DNA of 64,000 nucleotides from Ideonella sp. (GCA_015075165.1 JABTUY010000006.1:62001-126000); one strand, 5' to 3'. Positions 47,051-57,767 are shown, numbered from the stretch's first letter. A program made the numbers and translations. Notes: a model not told the origin generated them from the sequence alone.

Positions 47051-48211
47051 TCAGCGCGTGGCCGCCGCGCGCAACTGTGACGCTACGGCCGCCAGCAAGG
47101 CGGCGGTCAGCGCCACGGCCAACGCCAGCGGCAGCAGCAGATCCCACGCTGCGAACGCCTCGCCGCGCAGCACGCGCCCCATCAGCGTGACCTGCGCGAG
47201 TGCCGGTACCCAGAGGTGCCACGGCCGTTCGCCGCCGTCGTTGAACAGTGCGATCAGCGGCAGCAGCGACACCGCCAACACCACCACCGTGTTGCTCGCC
47301 TGGGCCTCCTTGAAGGTCTTGCAGCGGATGGCCACGGCCATCAACACCGCCGACAGCAGCGCCGCCAGCGGCAGCAGAAGCGCGAGGAACAGCGCCGCCT
47401 CGCGTGCGCCGAAGCGGAACAGCGCGGCCAGCGTCTCGCTGCGGATCAGCCATTGCGACGGCAGGAAGCTCAGGCAGCTCAGCACCGCGATCAGCATGCC
47501 GACGCTGGCCACCGCGCCCCACTTGCCGACCACCAGCGCCAGCGGCGCCGCCGGCGTCATCAGCAGCGGCTCGAGCGAGCCGCGCTCGCGCTCGCCGGCG
47601 GTGGTGTCGAGCGCAGCATTCAACGCGCCGTACAGCACCGCCATCAGCACGAAGAACGGCAGCATCGCGGTCAGCTGCGCGGCGCGCGCGCGCGGATCGG
47701 CGAGGTCGCGCTCGTCGACGCGAACCGCCTCGAGCACGGCCGGCGCCACGCCACGGTGCGCCAGCCGCAGCAGCGCCACCTCCTGGTTGAAGCCGCGCAG
47801 CGCCTGCAGCAGCCGGCCGCGCCCGACCGCCGCGCGGGTGTTCGCGCTCGACGCCACCAGCTCGACCACCGGGCGTTCGCCGCGCGCCAGCTGGGCCTCG
47901 AACTCAGGCGGCACGACCAGCACCGCGTCGCCCAACCGGCGCGCGACCAACTGGCGCTCGTAGTCCGGCGGTGCCGCCTTGGGCTGCAGGGTCTGCCGTT
48001 CGAGGTAGTTGCGCAGCGTGGGCGCGTGGTCGAGGCCGACCACCAGCACCTCGCGCGACTCGGCGCGCTCCTCGCTGCCGGCCACCAGCACCGACAGCGC
48101 GAACAGCAGCAGCGGCCCCATCACCACCGACGACAGCACCACCGCCAGCAGCGTGCGCCGGTCGCGCAGTGCGTCGCGCAGCTCCTTGGCGAAGACGACG
48201 GCAGCGCTCAC
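47051..48211 (-). CDS. ABC-2 type permease (NatB-like)
   Basis: A 386-residue membrane protein with an N-terminal segment at about 20-45, a large extracytoplasmic domain (about 46-190), and five further membrane segments to the C-terminus. This plan matches NatB-type Na+-export or ABC-2 permeases. GERERGSLEPLLMTPAAPLA is the family hallmark motif. The ATP-binding gene is 100 bases upstream in the same direction. The transported ion or molecule is not evident from sequence. Confidence 0.85.
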   Translation of the reverse strand: MSAAVVFAKELRDALRDRRTLLAVVLSSVVMGPLLLFALSVLVAGSEERAESREVLVVGLDHAPTLRNYLERQTLQPKAAPPDYERQLVARRLGDAVLVVPPEFEAQLARGERPVVELVASSANTRAAVGRGRLLQALRGFNQEVALLRLAHRGVAPAVLEAVRVDERDLADPRARAAQLTAMLPFFVLMAVLYGALNAALDTTAGERERGSLEPLLMTPAAPLALVVGKWGAVASVGMLIAVLSCLSFLPSQWLIRSETLAALFRFGAREAALFLALLLPLAALLSAVLMAVAIRCKTFKEAQASNTVVVLAVSLLPLIALFNDGGERPWHLWVPALAQVTLMGRVLRGEAFAAWDLLLPLALAVALTAALLAAVASQLRAAATR

Positions 48212-48311
48212 GGTCTGGCCCCCTTGGCCCTGCGGGCCCTTCCGCGGGGCGCCGAAGGAGCCCCTTCGCGGCGCCTTGGGAGCAAGCGCCGCCGAAGCGG
48301 CCGTGCGGCGC

Positions 48312-49069
<758 letters not shown>

Positions 49070-49073
<4 letters not shown>

Positions 49074-50566
49074 CGCGGCGCCTCCGACGTCAGCGTGGCC
49101 AGCGGCACGAATGCCGGCGGACGCGGCAACGCCGCCGCACAGTCGGCCGGCACCTGCAGCGCCGCCGCATCGTCGGCAGCCTCGATGAAGCGCCGCACCG
49201 CGTCGCGCAGGCATGGCAGCGCCATCACGCCGTGGCCGGCATGCGGCACCACGATGTGCCGCGCCTTCGGCCCCAGCGCCGCCGCGATGCGCGCCGCATG
49301 GCGCGGCGGCGTCACCGGGTCAGCGGCGCCCGACAACAACCAAGTCGCCGCCGGCGCGACCGGCGCGGCGTAGAACGCCGCGGGCACCGCCGCGCGCGGC
49401 CAGTCGGCGCAGGCGCGTTCGTACCACTGCGCGAAGGCATCGCCGAACTGAGCGCCCGGTGCATCGAGGCGCGCTGCGGCCGACAGGCGCGCCACGTCTT
49501 CCGCGCACACCACCGAGAAGTGCATGCCGGTGTACAGCGTGGCACCGCCGCCGCCGAGCGACGACGCCAGCCCGACCAGCGGCGCCCAGCGGCCCTGCAC
49601 CGCATCGGCGATCGCCTGCGGCAACGCGCTGGCGAGAATCGGCGCGTACAGCGGCGCGCGCACCAGCGACAACAGCGTCGGGCGCGACAACGTCAGGTGC
49701 TGCGGCGCGCCGGTGAACGGATGGTCCACCACCACCTCGCGTGGCAGGCCGTGCAGCAACGCTGCCCACTGCCGGCGCAGTTGCGGGTGGCGCGCACGGC
49801 ACGCGGCATCGCCCTCGCACCACGCGAACAGCGCATCGAGCGCGGCTTGGTTGTCGGTCGAGAACGATGCCGGCAACACCATGTCGGCCGGCGCCACACC
49901 GTCGAGCACGGCGCGCCGCACCGAGCGTGGAAACAGACGCATGTACTCGATGACCGCGCGCGTGCCGTACGACGCGCCGACGAGGTCGATCTGCGTCGCG
50001 CCGAGCGCGGCACGCACCGCGTCGAGATCGGCCATCGCGACCGTGGTGCTGTAGAAGCGCAGGTCGCCCCACGGCAGGCGCATCAGACGCGCGCGGCAAG
50101 CCGCGAGCTGCGCCAGCTGCGTCGCCTGGTCGAAGCGGTCGGCCAGCGGCCGCAGCGATTCGGCGTCATCGTCACAGCGCAGCGGCGCGCTGCGCCCGGT
50201 GCCGCGCTGGTCGACGAACACCAGGTCGCGCCGGTTGTTCAGGCGGCCGAACTGCGCCGCCAGCGGGCCCGCCAGCTCGATCGCGCTCTGCCCGGGCCCA
50301 CCGGCCACGAAGAACACCGGGTCGGGCAGCTTGTTGCGCGCCAGCGCCGGCAGCACCGCGAAGTGCACATCGATCTTCACGCCGCCTGGCTGCGCCGGGT
50401 CGAGCGCGCGTGACACGCTGCCGCAGCGGGCTTCGTGCGGCACGCCGCGCAGGCGACACGGCTGCAGATCGGCCGCTGCGGTCGGCGCAGTGATCGACCA
50501 CGCGAGCAACGCCGACAGCACTGGCCCGAGCCACCATCGCCAGCAAGATCGCGCACGTCGCACCAT
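49070..50566 (-). CDS. Secreted alpha/beta hydrolase (proline iminopeptidase/TAP-like)
   Basis: About 498 residues with an N-terminal signal peptide (RSCWRWWLGPVLSALLAWSI ending near TAPTAAA). The alpha/beta-hydrolase nucleophile elbow is LVGASYGTRAVIEYM; the oxyanion region is FFVAGGPGQSAIE with VDQRGTGRSAPL; the catalytic His is in VVPHAGHGVMALP and a TAP-like C-terminal domain follows. This fits tripeptidyl/proline aminopeptidase relatives. The start at 50566 gives the cleaner signal peptide; 50593 is in frame too. It is translationally coupled to the ABC pair, an unusual partner. Confidence 0.85.
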
Positions 50567-50666
50567 GGCCGCGCATTGTGCAATCCCTGCCATCGCGCGG
50601 TGCCAAGCGTGATCGCCTATGCTCGCGCCTCCCTTTCGAACGGTTTCTGTTTCAGGAGATCTCCGG

Positions 50667-51275
50667 ATGAAGCTTTATTACAGCCCCGGTGCATGTTCGC
50701 TCAGCCCGCACATCGTGCTGCACGAGCTCGGGCTGCCAGCGCAGCCGGTGCTGGCCAGCACCAAGACCCACAGGCTGGCCGACGGCACCGACTACTACAC
50801 GGTCAACCCGAAGGGCTATGTGCCGCTGCTCGAACTCGACGACGGGCAACGCCTGACCGAAGGCCCGGTGATCCTGCAATACCTGATCGACCAGAGGCCC
50901 GGCAGCGGCCTGCTGGCCGCGCCCGGTTCGATGGAGCGCTACCGCCAGCTCGAGTGGCTGAGCTTCATCACCTCCGAGCTGCACAAGAGCTACTCGGTGC
51001 TGTTCAACCCGGCCATGCCCGAAGAGGCCAAGGCCATCTACCGCCAGCGCCTGCGCGGCCGCTACGAGTACGTGAACCAGCAGCTCGAAGGCCGCTCCTA
51101 CCTGATGGGTGACGCCTTCAGCGCACCCGATGCCTACCTATTCACGGTGACCACCTGGGCCAAGCACGTCAAGGTCGACCTCGAAGGTCTTGCGCACCTG
51201 CAGTCGTTCATGGCGCGCATGGCCGGGCGCCCGGCGGTGCAGGCAGCGATGAGGGCCGAAGGCCTGACGAAGTAG
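50667..51275 (+). CDS. Glutathione S-transferase, beta class
   Basis: A 202-residue GST. MKLYYSPGACSLSPHIVLHE carries Cys10, the beta-class catalytic cysteine. GYVPLLELDDGQRLTEGPVI holds the cis-proline and glutathione-binding Glu, and the C-terminal helical domain includes FSAPDAYLFTVTTWAKHV. CAGGAG lies upstream of ATG 50667. It is convergent with the thioredoxin-fold gene downstream. Conjugation target unknown. Confidence 0.92.
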   Translation: MKLYYSPGACSLSPHIVLHELGLPAQPVLASTKTHRLADGTDYYTVNPKGYVPLLELDDGQRLTEGPVILQYLIDQRPGSGLLAAPGSMERYRQLEWLSFITSELHKSYSVLFNPAMPEEAKAIYRQRLRGRYEYVNQQLEGRSYLMGDAFSAPDAYLFTVTTWAKHVKVDLEGLAHLQSFMARMAGRPAVQAAMRAEGLTK

Positions 51276-51293
51276 CGCTCCGGCAGCCGCTGC

Positions 51294-52889
51294 TCAGGCG
51301 CCGGGCCTGGCCGCTGCTGGGAACGCGGCCTCGCAGCTCGCGCGTGCCGAGGCGTCGGCCTCATGGCGCGCGCACACCGGCAACAGCCTGGCCCGCAGCC
51401 GCCCGAGCACTGCGTCGTGGCCGCCGTCGCGGTTCCATTGCGCGAGCCGCTGGCCGATGCGCGACCACGCGCGCGCACTGCGGCCGGCAAACGCCCCCGG
51501 ATCGCGCGCGGCTTCGTCGATCAGGCCGGCCAGCGTGCGCTCGAGCCGCGCCTCGTCGCGCGGCGCCAGCTCGACCAGTGCCGCCACGTAACGCGCACCC
51601 CATTGCAGCCGCGTGGCCGGCCCCTCGCTGCGCGCAAACGCCTGCTCGTGCCAGCGCAACGCCTCGCCGTTGCGCCCGAGCTTGCGCGCGTTGTCGGCCA
51701 GCTCGGTCATCAGGTAGTACGGCGAATGGCTCTTGGCCAGGTTCGCCTTCAGCAGCGCATCGGAATCGGCCCACAGGCCGGCGCGCGCCAGTGCGTATGC
51801 CGCACCGGTGATCACCGCCTGGCGCTCGTAGCCGTCGGTGATCTCGCGATCATCGCGCGCGCTCGCCTCGCGCACCTGCCGCAACAGCGCTGGTGCGATC
51901 TTCGGGTGGCGCTCGGCCTGCGGCACGTCGATACGCGCCAGGTCGATGCGCGCGACCAGCGCCGTCAGCCGGTCGGCGCGCGACAGCGTGCCGTCGGCCT
52001 GCAAACGCTGCAGCGCGCGGTCGAAGTCGGCCACCAGCGCGCGGCGTTCGGCACCCGGCTCGGGCTCCAGTGCCTTGGTGATCTCGGCCGCCGCGTTGGC
52101 CAGCACGTCCATCTGCGCGCGCGCCACCTTCGGGTCGGCCAACCAGCCGCGCACGCGCTTGCGCAGCGCCGCGTCGGCCTTCACGCCCTTGCTGTCGTCG
52201 CTCTCGGCCAGCGCCTTCAGCATCAACCGGATGGCGGTGTCCGCTTCAGCAGCCGGGCAGGCGGCCGACAGCTGCGCCAGCACGCCGGGCCGTTCGGCCG
52301 GCGCCAGCAGCGTCGACTCGTCGGTGGCCCACGAATAGAAGCCGAGCATGCGCCACTCGGCCGCCGGCAGCGGCTTGCCGGCGCGCGCATCGGCCAGCAC
52401 CTGCTGCGTCGGCCGCCCGCCGGCCAGCCCGAGCTGCAGCAACTGCAACACCTGCGGCGGGTCGGCTTCGCCCGGCAGGCGAGTGATCTCGGTGCCGTCG
52501 GCGCGCATCAGCACCATCGTCGGGTAGCCGCTGACCTTGAAGCGTGCGCCGAGCTTCTGCGCGCCGGGCAGGTCGCCATCGATCGACACCGCCACCAGCG
52601 AGCGGCTGCGCTCGATGAAGTCGTGCCGGTTGAACAGCGTGGCCTTCAGCTGGTTGCACGGCGGGCACCACTGCGCGCCCCAATACAGCAGCAGCGGCTT
52701 GCCCTCGGTGCGCGCCTGCGCGAACGCGCGCGCGATGTCGGCATCGTTGGCGGCGTCGCGCCAGGCAACGCCGGCATCGGCCGCCGCACGCGCCAGTGGC
52801 GCGGCGAGCAGCGTAGCCGCCAGTGCGAACAGCACGCTGGCCCAGCGCGCGCCGGGCGACCCCGTCCACTTCGACATTCTGTGCCCCAT
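51294..52889 (-). CDS. Exported thioredoxin-fold protein with long helical C-terminal region
   Basis: A 531-residue protein with a signal peptide (WASVLFALAATLLAAPLARA). A thioredoxin domain at about 40-150 holds the redox pair Cys75-Cys78 in GAQWCPPCNQ and the cis-Pro in VSGYPTMVLM. The remaining 380 residues are Ala/Leu-rich helical repeats of unknown function, perhaps TPR-like. It would act in the periplasm. Such long fused forms are common in Burkholderiales but undescribed. Confidence 0.85.
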   Translation of the reverse strand: MGHRMSKWTGSPGARWASVLFALAATLLAAPLARAAADAGVAWRDAANDADIARAFAQARTEGKPLLLYWGAQWCPPCNQLKATLFNRHDFIERSRSLVAVSIDGDLPGAQKLGARFKVSGYPTMVLMRADGTEITRLPGEADPPQVLQLLQLGLAGGRPTQQVLADARAGKPLPAAEWRMLGFYSWATDESTLLAPAERPGVLAQLSAACPAAEADTAIRLMLKALAESDDSKGVKADAALRKRVRGWLADPKVARAQMDVLANAAAEITKALEPEPGAERRALVADFDRALQRLQADGTLSRADRLTALVARIDLARIDVPQAERHPKIAPALLRQVREASARDDREITDGYERQAVITGAAYALARAGLWADSDALLKANLAKSHSPYYLMTELADNARKLGRNGEALRWHEQAFARSEGPATRLQWGARYVAALVELAPRDEARLERTLAGLIDEAARDPGAFAGRSARAWSRIGQRLAQWNRDGGHDAVLGRLRARLLPVCARHEADASARASCEAAFPAAARPGA

Positions 52890-53049
52890 CGAGCGCCACC
52901 GGGCGCTGCGCCGATTGTGCGACGGCGCGGCGCGGCGCGCCCACTGCCGTCATGCACCCTGCGCGCAGTCCAGTTCGGCATCCCGGGTGGCCGGCCGTGA
53001 TGAAATCGTCTCCGGCCGCGGCTGGCGCGGCACTTCCCGGAGCCCGCCG

Positions 53050-53820
53050 ATGCTCGAACTGCTGACCGATCCGCAGGCCTGGATCGCGCTCGTCACCCTC
53101 ACCGCGCTGGAGCTGGTGCTGGGCATCGACAACGTGATCTTCATCTCGATCCTGGTCGACAAGCTGCCGCGGCAGCAGCGCGAGACGGCCCGGCGGCTCG
53201 GTCTGTTCATGGCGATGTTCATGCGCATCGGCCTGTTGCTGCTGCTGTCGTGGATCGTCGGCCTCGTGGCGCCACTGTTCACCGTGCTCGGGCAGGCGAT
53301 CTCCGGTCGCGACCTGATCCTGATCGGCGGCGGGCTGTTCCTGATCTGGAAGAGCACCAGCGAAATCCACCAGTCGCTCGAGGGCGCCGAGGGCCACGGC
53401 TCGAGCGCGGTGAAGGCCACCTTCGCCGCGGTGATCGTGCAGATCATGCTGATCGACATCGTGTTCTCGCTCGATTCGATCATCACCGCGGTCGGAATGG
53501 TCGACCGGGTGGCGGTGATGGTCGCCGCCGTGGTGGCGTCGGTGGCGCTGATGATGCTGTTCGCCGCGCCGATCGGCCGCTTCGTCTCGGACCACCCGAC
53601 GATCAAGATGCTGGCGCTGTCGTTCCTGGTGGTGATCGGCGTCGTGCTGATCGCCGAAGGCTTCGGCCACCACGTGCCCAAGGGCTATGTCTACTTCGCG
53701 ATGGCGTTCTCGGTCTGTGTCGAGCTGCTGAACATCCGCATGCGCCGTCGTTCGGCGAAGCCGGCGCATCTGCACGCCGCCTACGTGGAACAGCCGGTCG
53801 ACCGCGACCCGCCACGCTGA
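53050..53820 (+). CDS. TerC family integral membrane protein
   Basis: A 256-residue protein with about seven membrane segments. Intramembrane acidic residues typical of TerC are in LELVLGIDNVIFISILVDKL and IMLIDIVFSLDSIITAVGMV. TerC-type proteins are associated with tellurite resistance and metal (Mn) export. ATG 53050 fits the family N-terminus (MLELLTDPQAWIALVTLTAL). Substrate unknown here. Confidence 0.92.
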   Translation: MLELLTDPQAWIALVTLTALELVLGIDNVIFISILVDKLPRQQRETARRLGLFMAMFMRIGLLLLLSWIVGLVAPLFTVLGQAISGRDLILIGGGLFLIWKSTSEIHQSLEGAEGHGSSAVKATFAAVIVQIMLIDIVFSLDSIITAVGMVDRVAVMVAAVVASVALMMLFAAPIGRFVSDHPTIKMLALSFLVVIGVVLIAEGFGHHVPKGYVYFAMAFSVCVELLNIRMRRRSAKPAHLHAAYVEQPVDRDPPR

Positions 53821-53866
53821 CGCGGCGCCTGCCGGGGCGTCACGCCGTACGGCGCGCCGCCGACGG

Positions 53867-54574
53867 TCAAGCCGGCGGTGGCGCGCCGAGCCATTGCTGC
53901 GCCTCGTCGTCCAGCGGCTCGGGCGTGGCGCGCGCCAGCACCATCCAGACCGCGAACGGCAGCTTCATCGCCCGCTTCGGCGCCGGGCGCAGCACCTCGA
54001 GCGCCGCGTCGCGCGCCACCATCACGCCGTAGGCCGCCGGGATCTCGTCGGCCGCGCCGATGCCCTCGCGCAGCACGTACCAGCACTGGCTGCTGTTGTG
54101 CAGGTAGGCCTGCCCCTTCTCGGGCCGGCGCAGGTCCGACAGCAGGTCGGCGCGATGCACCTTGATCTCGTGCGCCACCGGTTCGACGTAGTCTTCCACC
54201 GTGGTGTGGCGGATCGAATAGACATCGGGCATCGCCATCGCCCACGCGGCAGTCTCGCCGTCGCCGACGCGCGCCCGCAACGACAGGCCGCGCCACACGA
54301 CGCGCCCGGCGCGCTGCATCTCGCGCGCCACGCGCGCCACCAGCGCCTCGTGCGCGTCGCGCGCCCCCCGGTTGCGCTGCAGCGCGGCCGCCAGCGCCGT
54401 GATGCCGGCATCGGTGACGCGCAGCGTCTCGCGGCCGTTGTCATCGCGCTGTCGTTGCAGCAGACCAGCGGCGAGCAACTCGACCTCGACCAGGTCCTGG
54501 CACGGCCAACCGGCCGAACGCCAGATCTCGCGCAGCCGGCGGCGGTGCTGAGGCCCCAGCGCTCTGGCGGGCAT
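53867..54574 (-). CDS. MmcB-like putative DNA repair nuclease
   Basis: A 235-residue protein. Residues about 1-90 look like a winged-helix domain (VEVELLAAGLLQRQRDDNGR, LRVTDAGITALAAALQ). The C-terminal half has VAHEIKVHRADLLSDLRRPE, resembling the E-x-K core of PD-(D/E)XK nucleases in the MmcB family, followed by QAYLHNSSQCWYVLREGIGA. MmcB in alphaproteobacteria is an SOS-induced repair protein. The start could be ATG 54574 or GTG 54586. Assignment rests on the motif, not on a search. Confidence 0.65.
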   Translation of the reverse strand: MPARALGPQHRRRLREIWRSAGWPCQDLVEVELLAAGLLQRQRDDNGRETLRVTDAGITALAAALQRNRGARDAHEALVARVAREMQRAGRVVWRGLSLRARVGDGETAAWAMAMPDVYSIRHTTVEDYVEPVAHEIKVHRADLLSDLRRPEKGQAYLHNSSQCWYVLREGIGAADEIPAAYGVMVARDAALEVLRPAPKRAMKLPFAVWMVLARATPEPLDDEAQQWLGAPPPA

Positions 54575-54886
54575 TGGCTCGGTCACGGGGTCATCACCAG
54601 CAGCGGGCGTCCATCGCGGCCGATGATGCCGCAGGCTACGGGCCTGCTCACACTGCGGAGGTGACTGCGCCGGGGTGCTGCGGGGCGCATCGCGACGGCT
54701 GGCTCCGCGCCCTGTAGCACCGCGTCTGAACTGAATCGCCCAACTTAGCGCAGCATCTGAATAAGCGTGCGCCCACCTCATTTCACCGCCCCGAGTCAAA
54801 GCCCCGGTCGCCATGCTGGCACCGGGCACAGCAGCACCGCTGGCGCGCAACCGCCCGGACAATCCGACCGGCGCACGGAGCCGAGC
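54575..54886. other. Divergent intergenic region, MmcB-like gene to pirin
   Basis: 312 bases without a gene. It should carry promoters for both flanking genes. The stretch 54730-54770 is the least GC-rich part, but I see no clear -10/-35 pair, operator palindrome or RNA. Confidence 0.5.
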
Positions 54887-55762
54887 ATGACCGCCACAAA
54901 CACCCAGCCCGCCGCTGTGACGCTCGGGCGTGAAGTCGAGCGCATCGTCGCCGGCCAGCCGACGAGCGACGGCGCCGGCGTCAAGCTCACGCGCGTGCTG
55001 ACGCACGACCTACAGCAGCGGCTCGATCCGTTCCTGATGCTCGACGCGTTCGGCACCGACTCGCCCGACGACTACACCGGCGGCTTTCCCGACCACCCGC
55101 ACCGCGGCTTCGAGACCGTGACCTACATGATCGACGGCCGCATGCGGCACCGTGATTCGGCCGGCCACGAGGGTCTGCTCAGCAACGGCGGCGTGCAATG
55201 GATGACCGCCGGCCGCGGCGTGATCCACAGCGAGATGCCCGAGCAACACGACGGCCGCATGGAAGGCTTCCAGTTGTGGCTGAACCTGGCCGCGGCCGAC
55301 AAGATGCGTCCGGCGTGGTACCGCGACATCCCGAGCGGCGAGATCCCCGAGCTAAGGCAGCCTTGCGCCACCGTGCGGGTGATCGCCGGCGCGAGCCACG
55401 GCGTGCGCGGTGCGATGCAGCGCGAACGCACCGAGCCGCTGCTGCTCGACCTTCACCTCGCGCCGGGCGCCGTGTTCGAGCAGCCGCTGCCGGCCGCGCA
55501 CAACGCCTTCGTCTACGTCTACCGCGGCGCACTGGCCATCGGCTCGAGGCCGGTCGACACGCAGCGCATGGCGGTGCTGGCCAACACGCCGGGCAGTGAC
55601 GGCGTCGTGCTGCGCGCGCTCGACGCGCCGGCACGGGCGCTGCTGATCGCCGGCGCCCCGCTGGGCGAGCCGATCGCACAGTACGGCCCGTTCGTGATGA
55701 ACACGCGCGACGAGCTGATGCAGGCGGTGCACGACTACCAGAGCGGTCGCCTGGCCGCGTAG
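54887..55762 (+). CDS. Pirin family protein
   Basis: A 291-residue bicupin. The metal site is in FPDHPHRGFETVTYMIDGRM near residue 65, with a later Glu/His in GRGVIHSEMPEQ. Pirins have quercetinase activity in some bacteria and act as redox co-regulators in eukaryotes; the role here is unknown. GGAG precedes ATG 54887. The C-terminal cupin (LDLHLAPGAVFEQPLPAAHN) is complete. Confidence 0.92.
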   Translation: MTATNTQPAAVTLGREVERIVAGQPTSDGAGVKLTRVLTHDLQQRLDPFLMLDAFGTDSPDDYTGGFPDHPHRGFETVTYMIDGRMRHRDSAGHEGLLSNGGVQWMTAGRGVIHSEMPEQHDGRMEGFQLWLNLAAADKMRPAWYRDIPSGEIPELRQPCATVRVIAGASHGVRGAMQRERTEPLLLDLHLAPGAVFEQPLPAAHNAFVYVYRGALAIGSRPVDTQRMAVLANTPGSDGVVLRALDAPARALLIAGAPLGEPIAQYGPFVMNTRDELMQAVHDYQSGRLAA

Positions 55763-55828
55763 CCGGCTGCCGGCGCAGCGGGTGCACCCACGCAGCCCGC
55801 GACGAAGTGGTCGCTGGCGCGGGCGCCG

Positions 55829-56107
55829 CTACTCGACCTTGACGCCCTTCCAGAACGCGACGCGACCCTTGATCTGCGCCGCGGCCTCGCTCGGCTCGGG
55901 GTAGTACCAGACCGCGTCGGGGTTCAGCTCGCCGTCGACCAGCAGGCTCAGGTAGCGGGCCTGGCCCTTCCACGGACAGCTGCTGCGATGGTTGCTGAAG
56001 GCGGTGTATTCGCGCTTCAGCGTGCTCTCGGGGAAGTAGTGGTTGCCTTCGACCACCACGGTGTCGTCGCTCTCGGCCACCACCACGCCGTTCCAAACCG
56101 CCTTCAT
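55829..56107 (-). CDS. DUF427 domain protein
   Basis: A 92-residue protein. KAVWNGVVVAESDDTVVVEG, YFPESTLKREYTAFSNHRSS and CPWKGQARYLSLLVDGE then AVWYYPEPSEAAAQIKGRVA are diagnostic of the DUF427 beta-barrel family, which has no firmly known function. GGAGG lies 6 bases before ATG 56107, fixing the start. Confidence 0.92.
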   Translation of the reverse strand: MKAVWNGVVVAESDDTVVVEGNHYFPESTLKREYTAFSNHRSSCPWKGQARYLSLLVDGELNPDAVWYYPEPSEAAAQIKGRVAFWKGVKVE

Positions 56108-56168
56108 GCCGATCCTCCGCTGCTGCAGCCCTGCCATCATGCCGCGGGCGGCGCAGCCGGAGCTGCGA

Positions 56169-56321
56169 TCAGGCACGGGCAGCGCCGGCGGACACGAGCT
56201 GCTGCGCCTGCGCACCGGCGTGCTCGCTGCCGGCCAGCGCGTTGAGCGCCAGCACGGTGCACAGTGTGATCAGCGCCGACAGCGCGAAGGCGACGGCTTG
56301 GGCGGTGCGGCTGCGGTTCAT
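56169..56321 (-). CDS. Small single-span membrane protein
   Basis: A 50-residue frame, MNRSRTAQAVAFALSALITL onward. A positive N-terminus, one hydrophobic helix (about 9-30) and an Ala/Gln-rich tail suggest a type II membrane anchor or uncleaved signal. CAGG lies upstream. No homologue recognised. It could be co-transcribed with the DUF427 gene. Confidence 0.5.
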   Translation of the reverse strand: MNRSRTAQAVAFALSALITLCTVLALNALAGSEHAGAQAQQLVSAGAARA

Positions 56322-56527
56322 GACGGCCTGGCTACCGGTGCGTTCGTTCGATGACCAGCACTGTAGGCAGCACCTCGCGCTGCGGCGAGCGGCTTGCGAC
56401 CGATCGCGCCTTCGCCACGACGAGCTGCGCCCTCGCACGACGGACCGGACCGCCGCGCGCGCAGCGCAACCGTTGGCGTTGCGCGCGCGGCGCGGCGGAG
56501 TTGGCGCTTCGGAAGGGCGTGTCGATC

Positions 56528-56890
56528 TCACGCCGCTTGCAGCGGCAGCCCGTCGGGCAGCGTGTCGAGGTGCTCGATCACCTGCAGGCCGGCCGCCAGC
56601 TCGAGGCTCGAATCGAACCAGCCGCAACGGCCGAAATCGTCTTCGGGTGCCACCGGCGGCGGCGCCTGCATCGCCACCAGGGCCCACTGCGCTGCGCGAT
56701 CGGCGGCGCGATCGTGGGTGGTTGGGTCGACCGTGGGAGAGCCGGCGCTGCGCTCGCCGGCCAGCCGGTGTGTCGGTGCGCGCATGCGCATCGGCTGTAG
56801 TGCCATCTTCGGCCGGCTCAGCGGCTGGCTCAGGTGGCGGCTCGGTTGCGGGCTCGCATGCACGTTCGCGTACCGGACGGCTGGGGTCAT
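56528..56890 (-). CDS. Small hypothetical protein with CGWFDSS motif
   Basis: A 120-residue protein, disordered and basic at the N-terminus, ending in DFGRCGWFDSSLELAAGLQV and a short acidic tail. The ending resembles a motif I associate with short Burkholderiales hypothetical proteins. GAGGAG lies 6 bases before ATG 56890, supporting expression. No function can be assigned. 206 bases downstream are without features other than the small membrane gene. Confidence 0.6.
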   Translation of the reverse strand: MTPAVRYANVHASPQPSRHLSQPLSRPKMALQPMRMRAPTHRLAGERSAGSPTVDPTTHDRAADRAAQWALVAMQAPPPVAPEDDFGRCGWFDSSLELAAGLQVIEHLDTLPDGLPLQAA

Positions 56891-57035
56891 CGCTCGCTCC
56901 TCGTGGTGTGGGTGGGCGATGGATCGTCGGCCTGGCGCCGGCGCTGCACCATCGCCCGCCGGATGGAAAGCAGCGGGCCTCCGGCCGGGTTCCCTCCGAC
57001 GGGGGTCCGCTCCGCCCATGGCACGATGCCGCCGC

Positions 57036-57767
57036 ATGTGCGGCCGCTACGTCATCGCCTACGACCCCGATACGCTGGTGGAAGGCTTCAGCCTGGCGCG
57101 CATCGCGCCGTTCGTGCGGCGCTGGAACGTCGCGCCGACCACCGACGTGCCGGTGGTCTATGAGAGCCGCAGCGGCGAGCGCGTGTGCGAGCCGATGCGC
57201 TGGGGCCTGGTGCCGCACTGGGCGCGCGACGCCAGCGGCGGCGCCAGGCTGAACAACGCGCGCGCCGAGAGCATCGCCGAGAAGCCGTCGTTCCGCCAGG
57301 CCGTGCGGCGCCGGCGCTGCCTGCTGCCGGCCAGCGGCTACTACGAGTGGCAGCCGCTGCCGGCTGCAGATGCGGGTGCGGGTGCGAAGCCCACCCGCCC
57401 CATCAAGCAGCCGTGGTACATCAGCCCCGCCGACGGCGCGCCGTTCTTCGCCTTCGCCGGGCTGTTCGAAGCGTGGCGGGCACCCGGAGCGGCCGACGAC
57501 ACGCCCTGGCTGCTGACTTGCTGCATCGTCACCACCGCCGCCAATGCCAAGCTGGCCGCGATCCACGACCGCATGCCGGTGATCGTCACGAGCGAACACT
57601 GGGCCGCATGGCTGTCGCGCGAACTGCGCGAACCATCGGCGCTGCCGCCACTGATGACCGGCCCCGGCGCCGACACGATCGCCGCTTGGCCGGTGTCGCG
57701 CGCGGTCAGCCGCTCGAGCAACGAAGGCCCGGCGTTGATCGAGCCGCTGCCGGTGTTGTCCGGCTGA
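57036..57767 (+). CDS. SRAP-domain protein (YedK/HMCES family)
   Basis: A 243-residue SOS-response-associated peptidase domain protein. Cys2 (MCGRY) is the nucleophile that forms a thiazolidine crosslink with abasic sites in single-stranded DNA. The other hallmarks are RWNVAPTT, LNNARAESIAEKPSFRQAV with the catalytic Glu, RCLLPASGYYEWQ and AIHDRMPVIVT with the active His. ATG 57036 must be the start because Cys2 has to become N-terminal. A proline-rich 20-residue insertion follows YYEW. Confidence 0.93.
   Translation: MCGRYVIAYDPDTLVEGFSLARIAPFVRRWNVAPTTDVPVVYESRSGERVCEPMRWGLVPHWARDASGGARLNNARAESIAEKPSFRQAVRRRRCLLPASGYYEWQPLPAADAGAGAKPTRPIKQPWYISPADGAPFFAFAGLFEAWRAPGAADDTPWLLTCCIVTTAANAKLAAIHDRMPVIVTSEHWAAWLSRELREPSALPPLMTGPGADTIAAWPVSRAVSRSSNEGPALIEPLPVLSG

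Noticed and set aside
48212-48311. GC-rich hairpins between the ABC ATPase and permease genes as another repeat copy
   Set aside because: It lacks the GGATCCGG and GGGGGTGGTT blocks of the repeat family; simple GC-rich pairing only.
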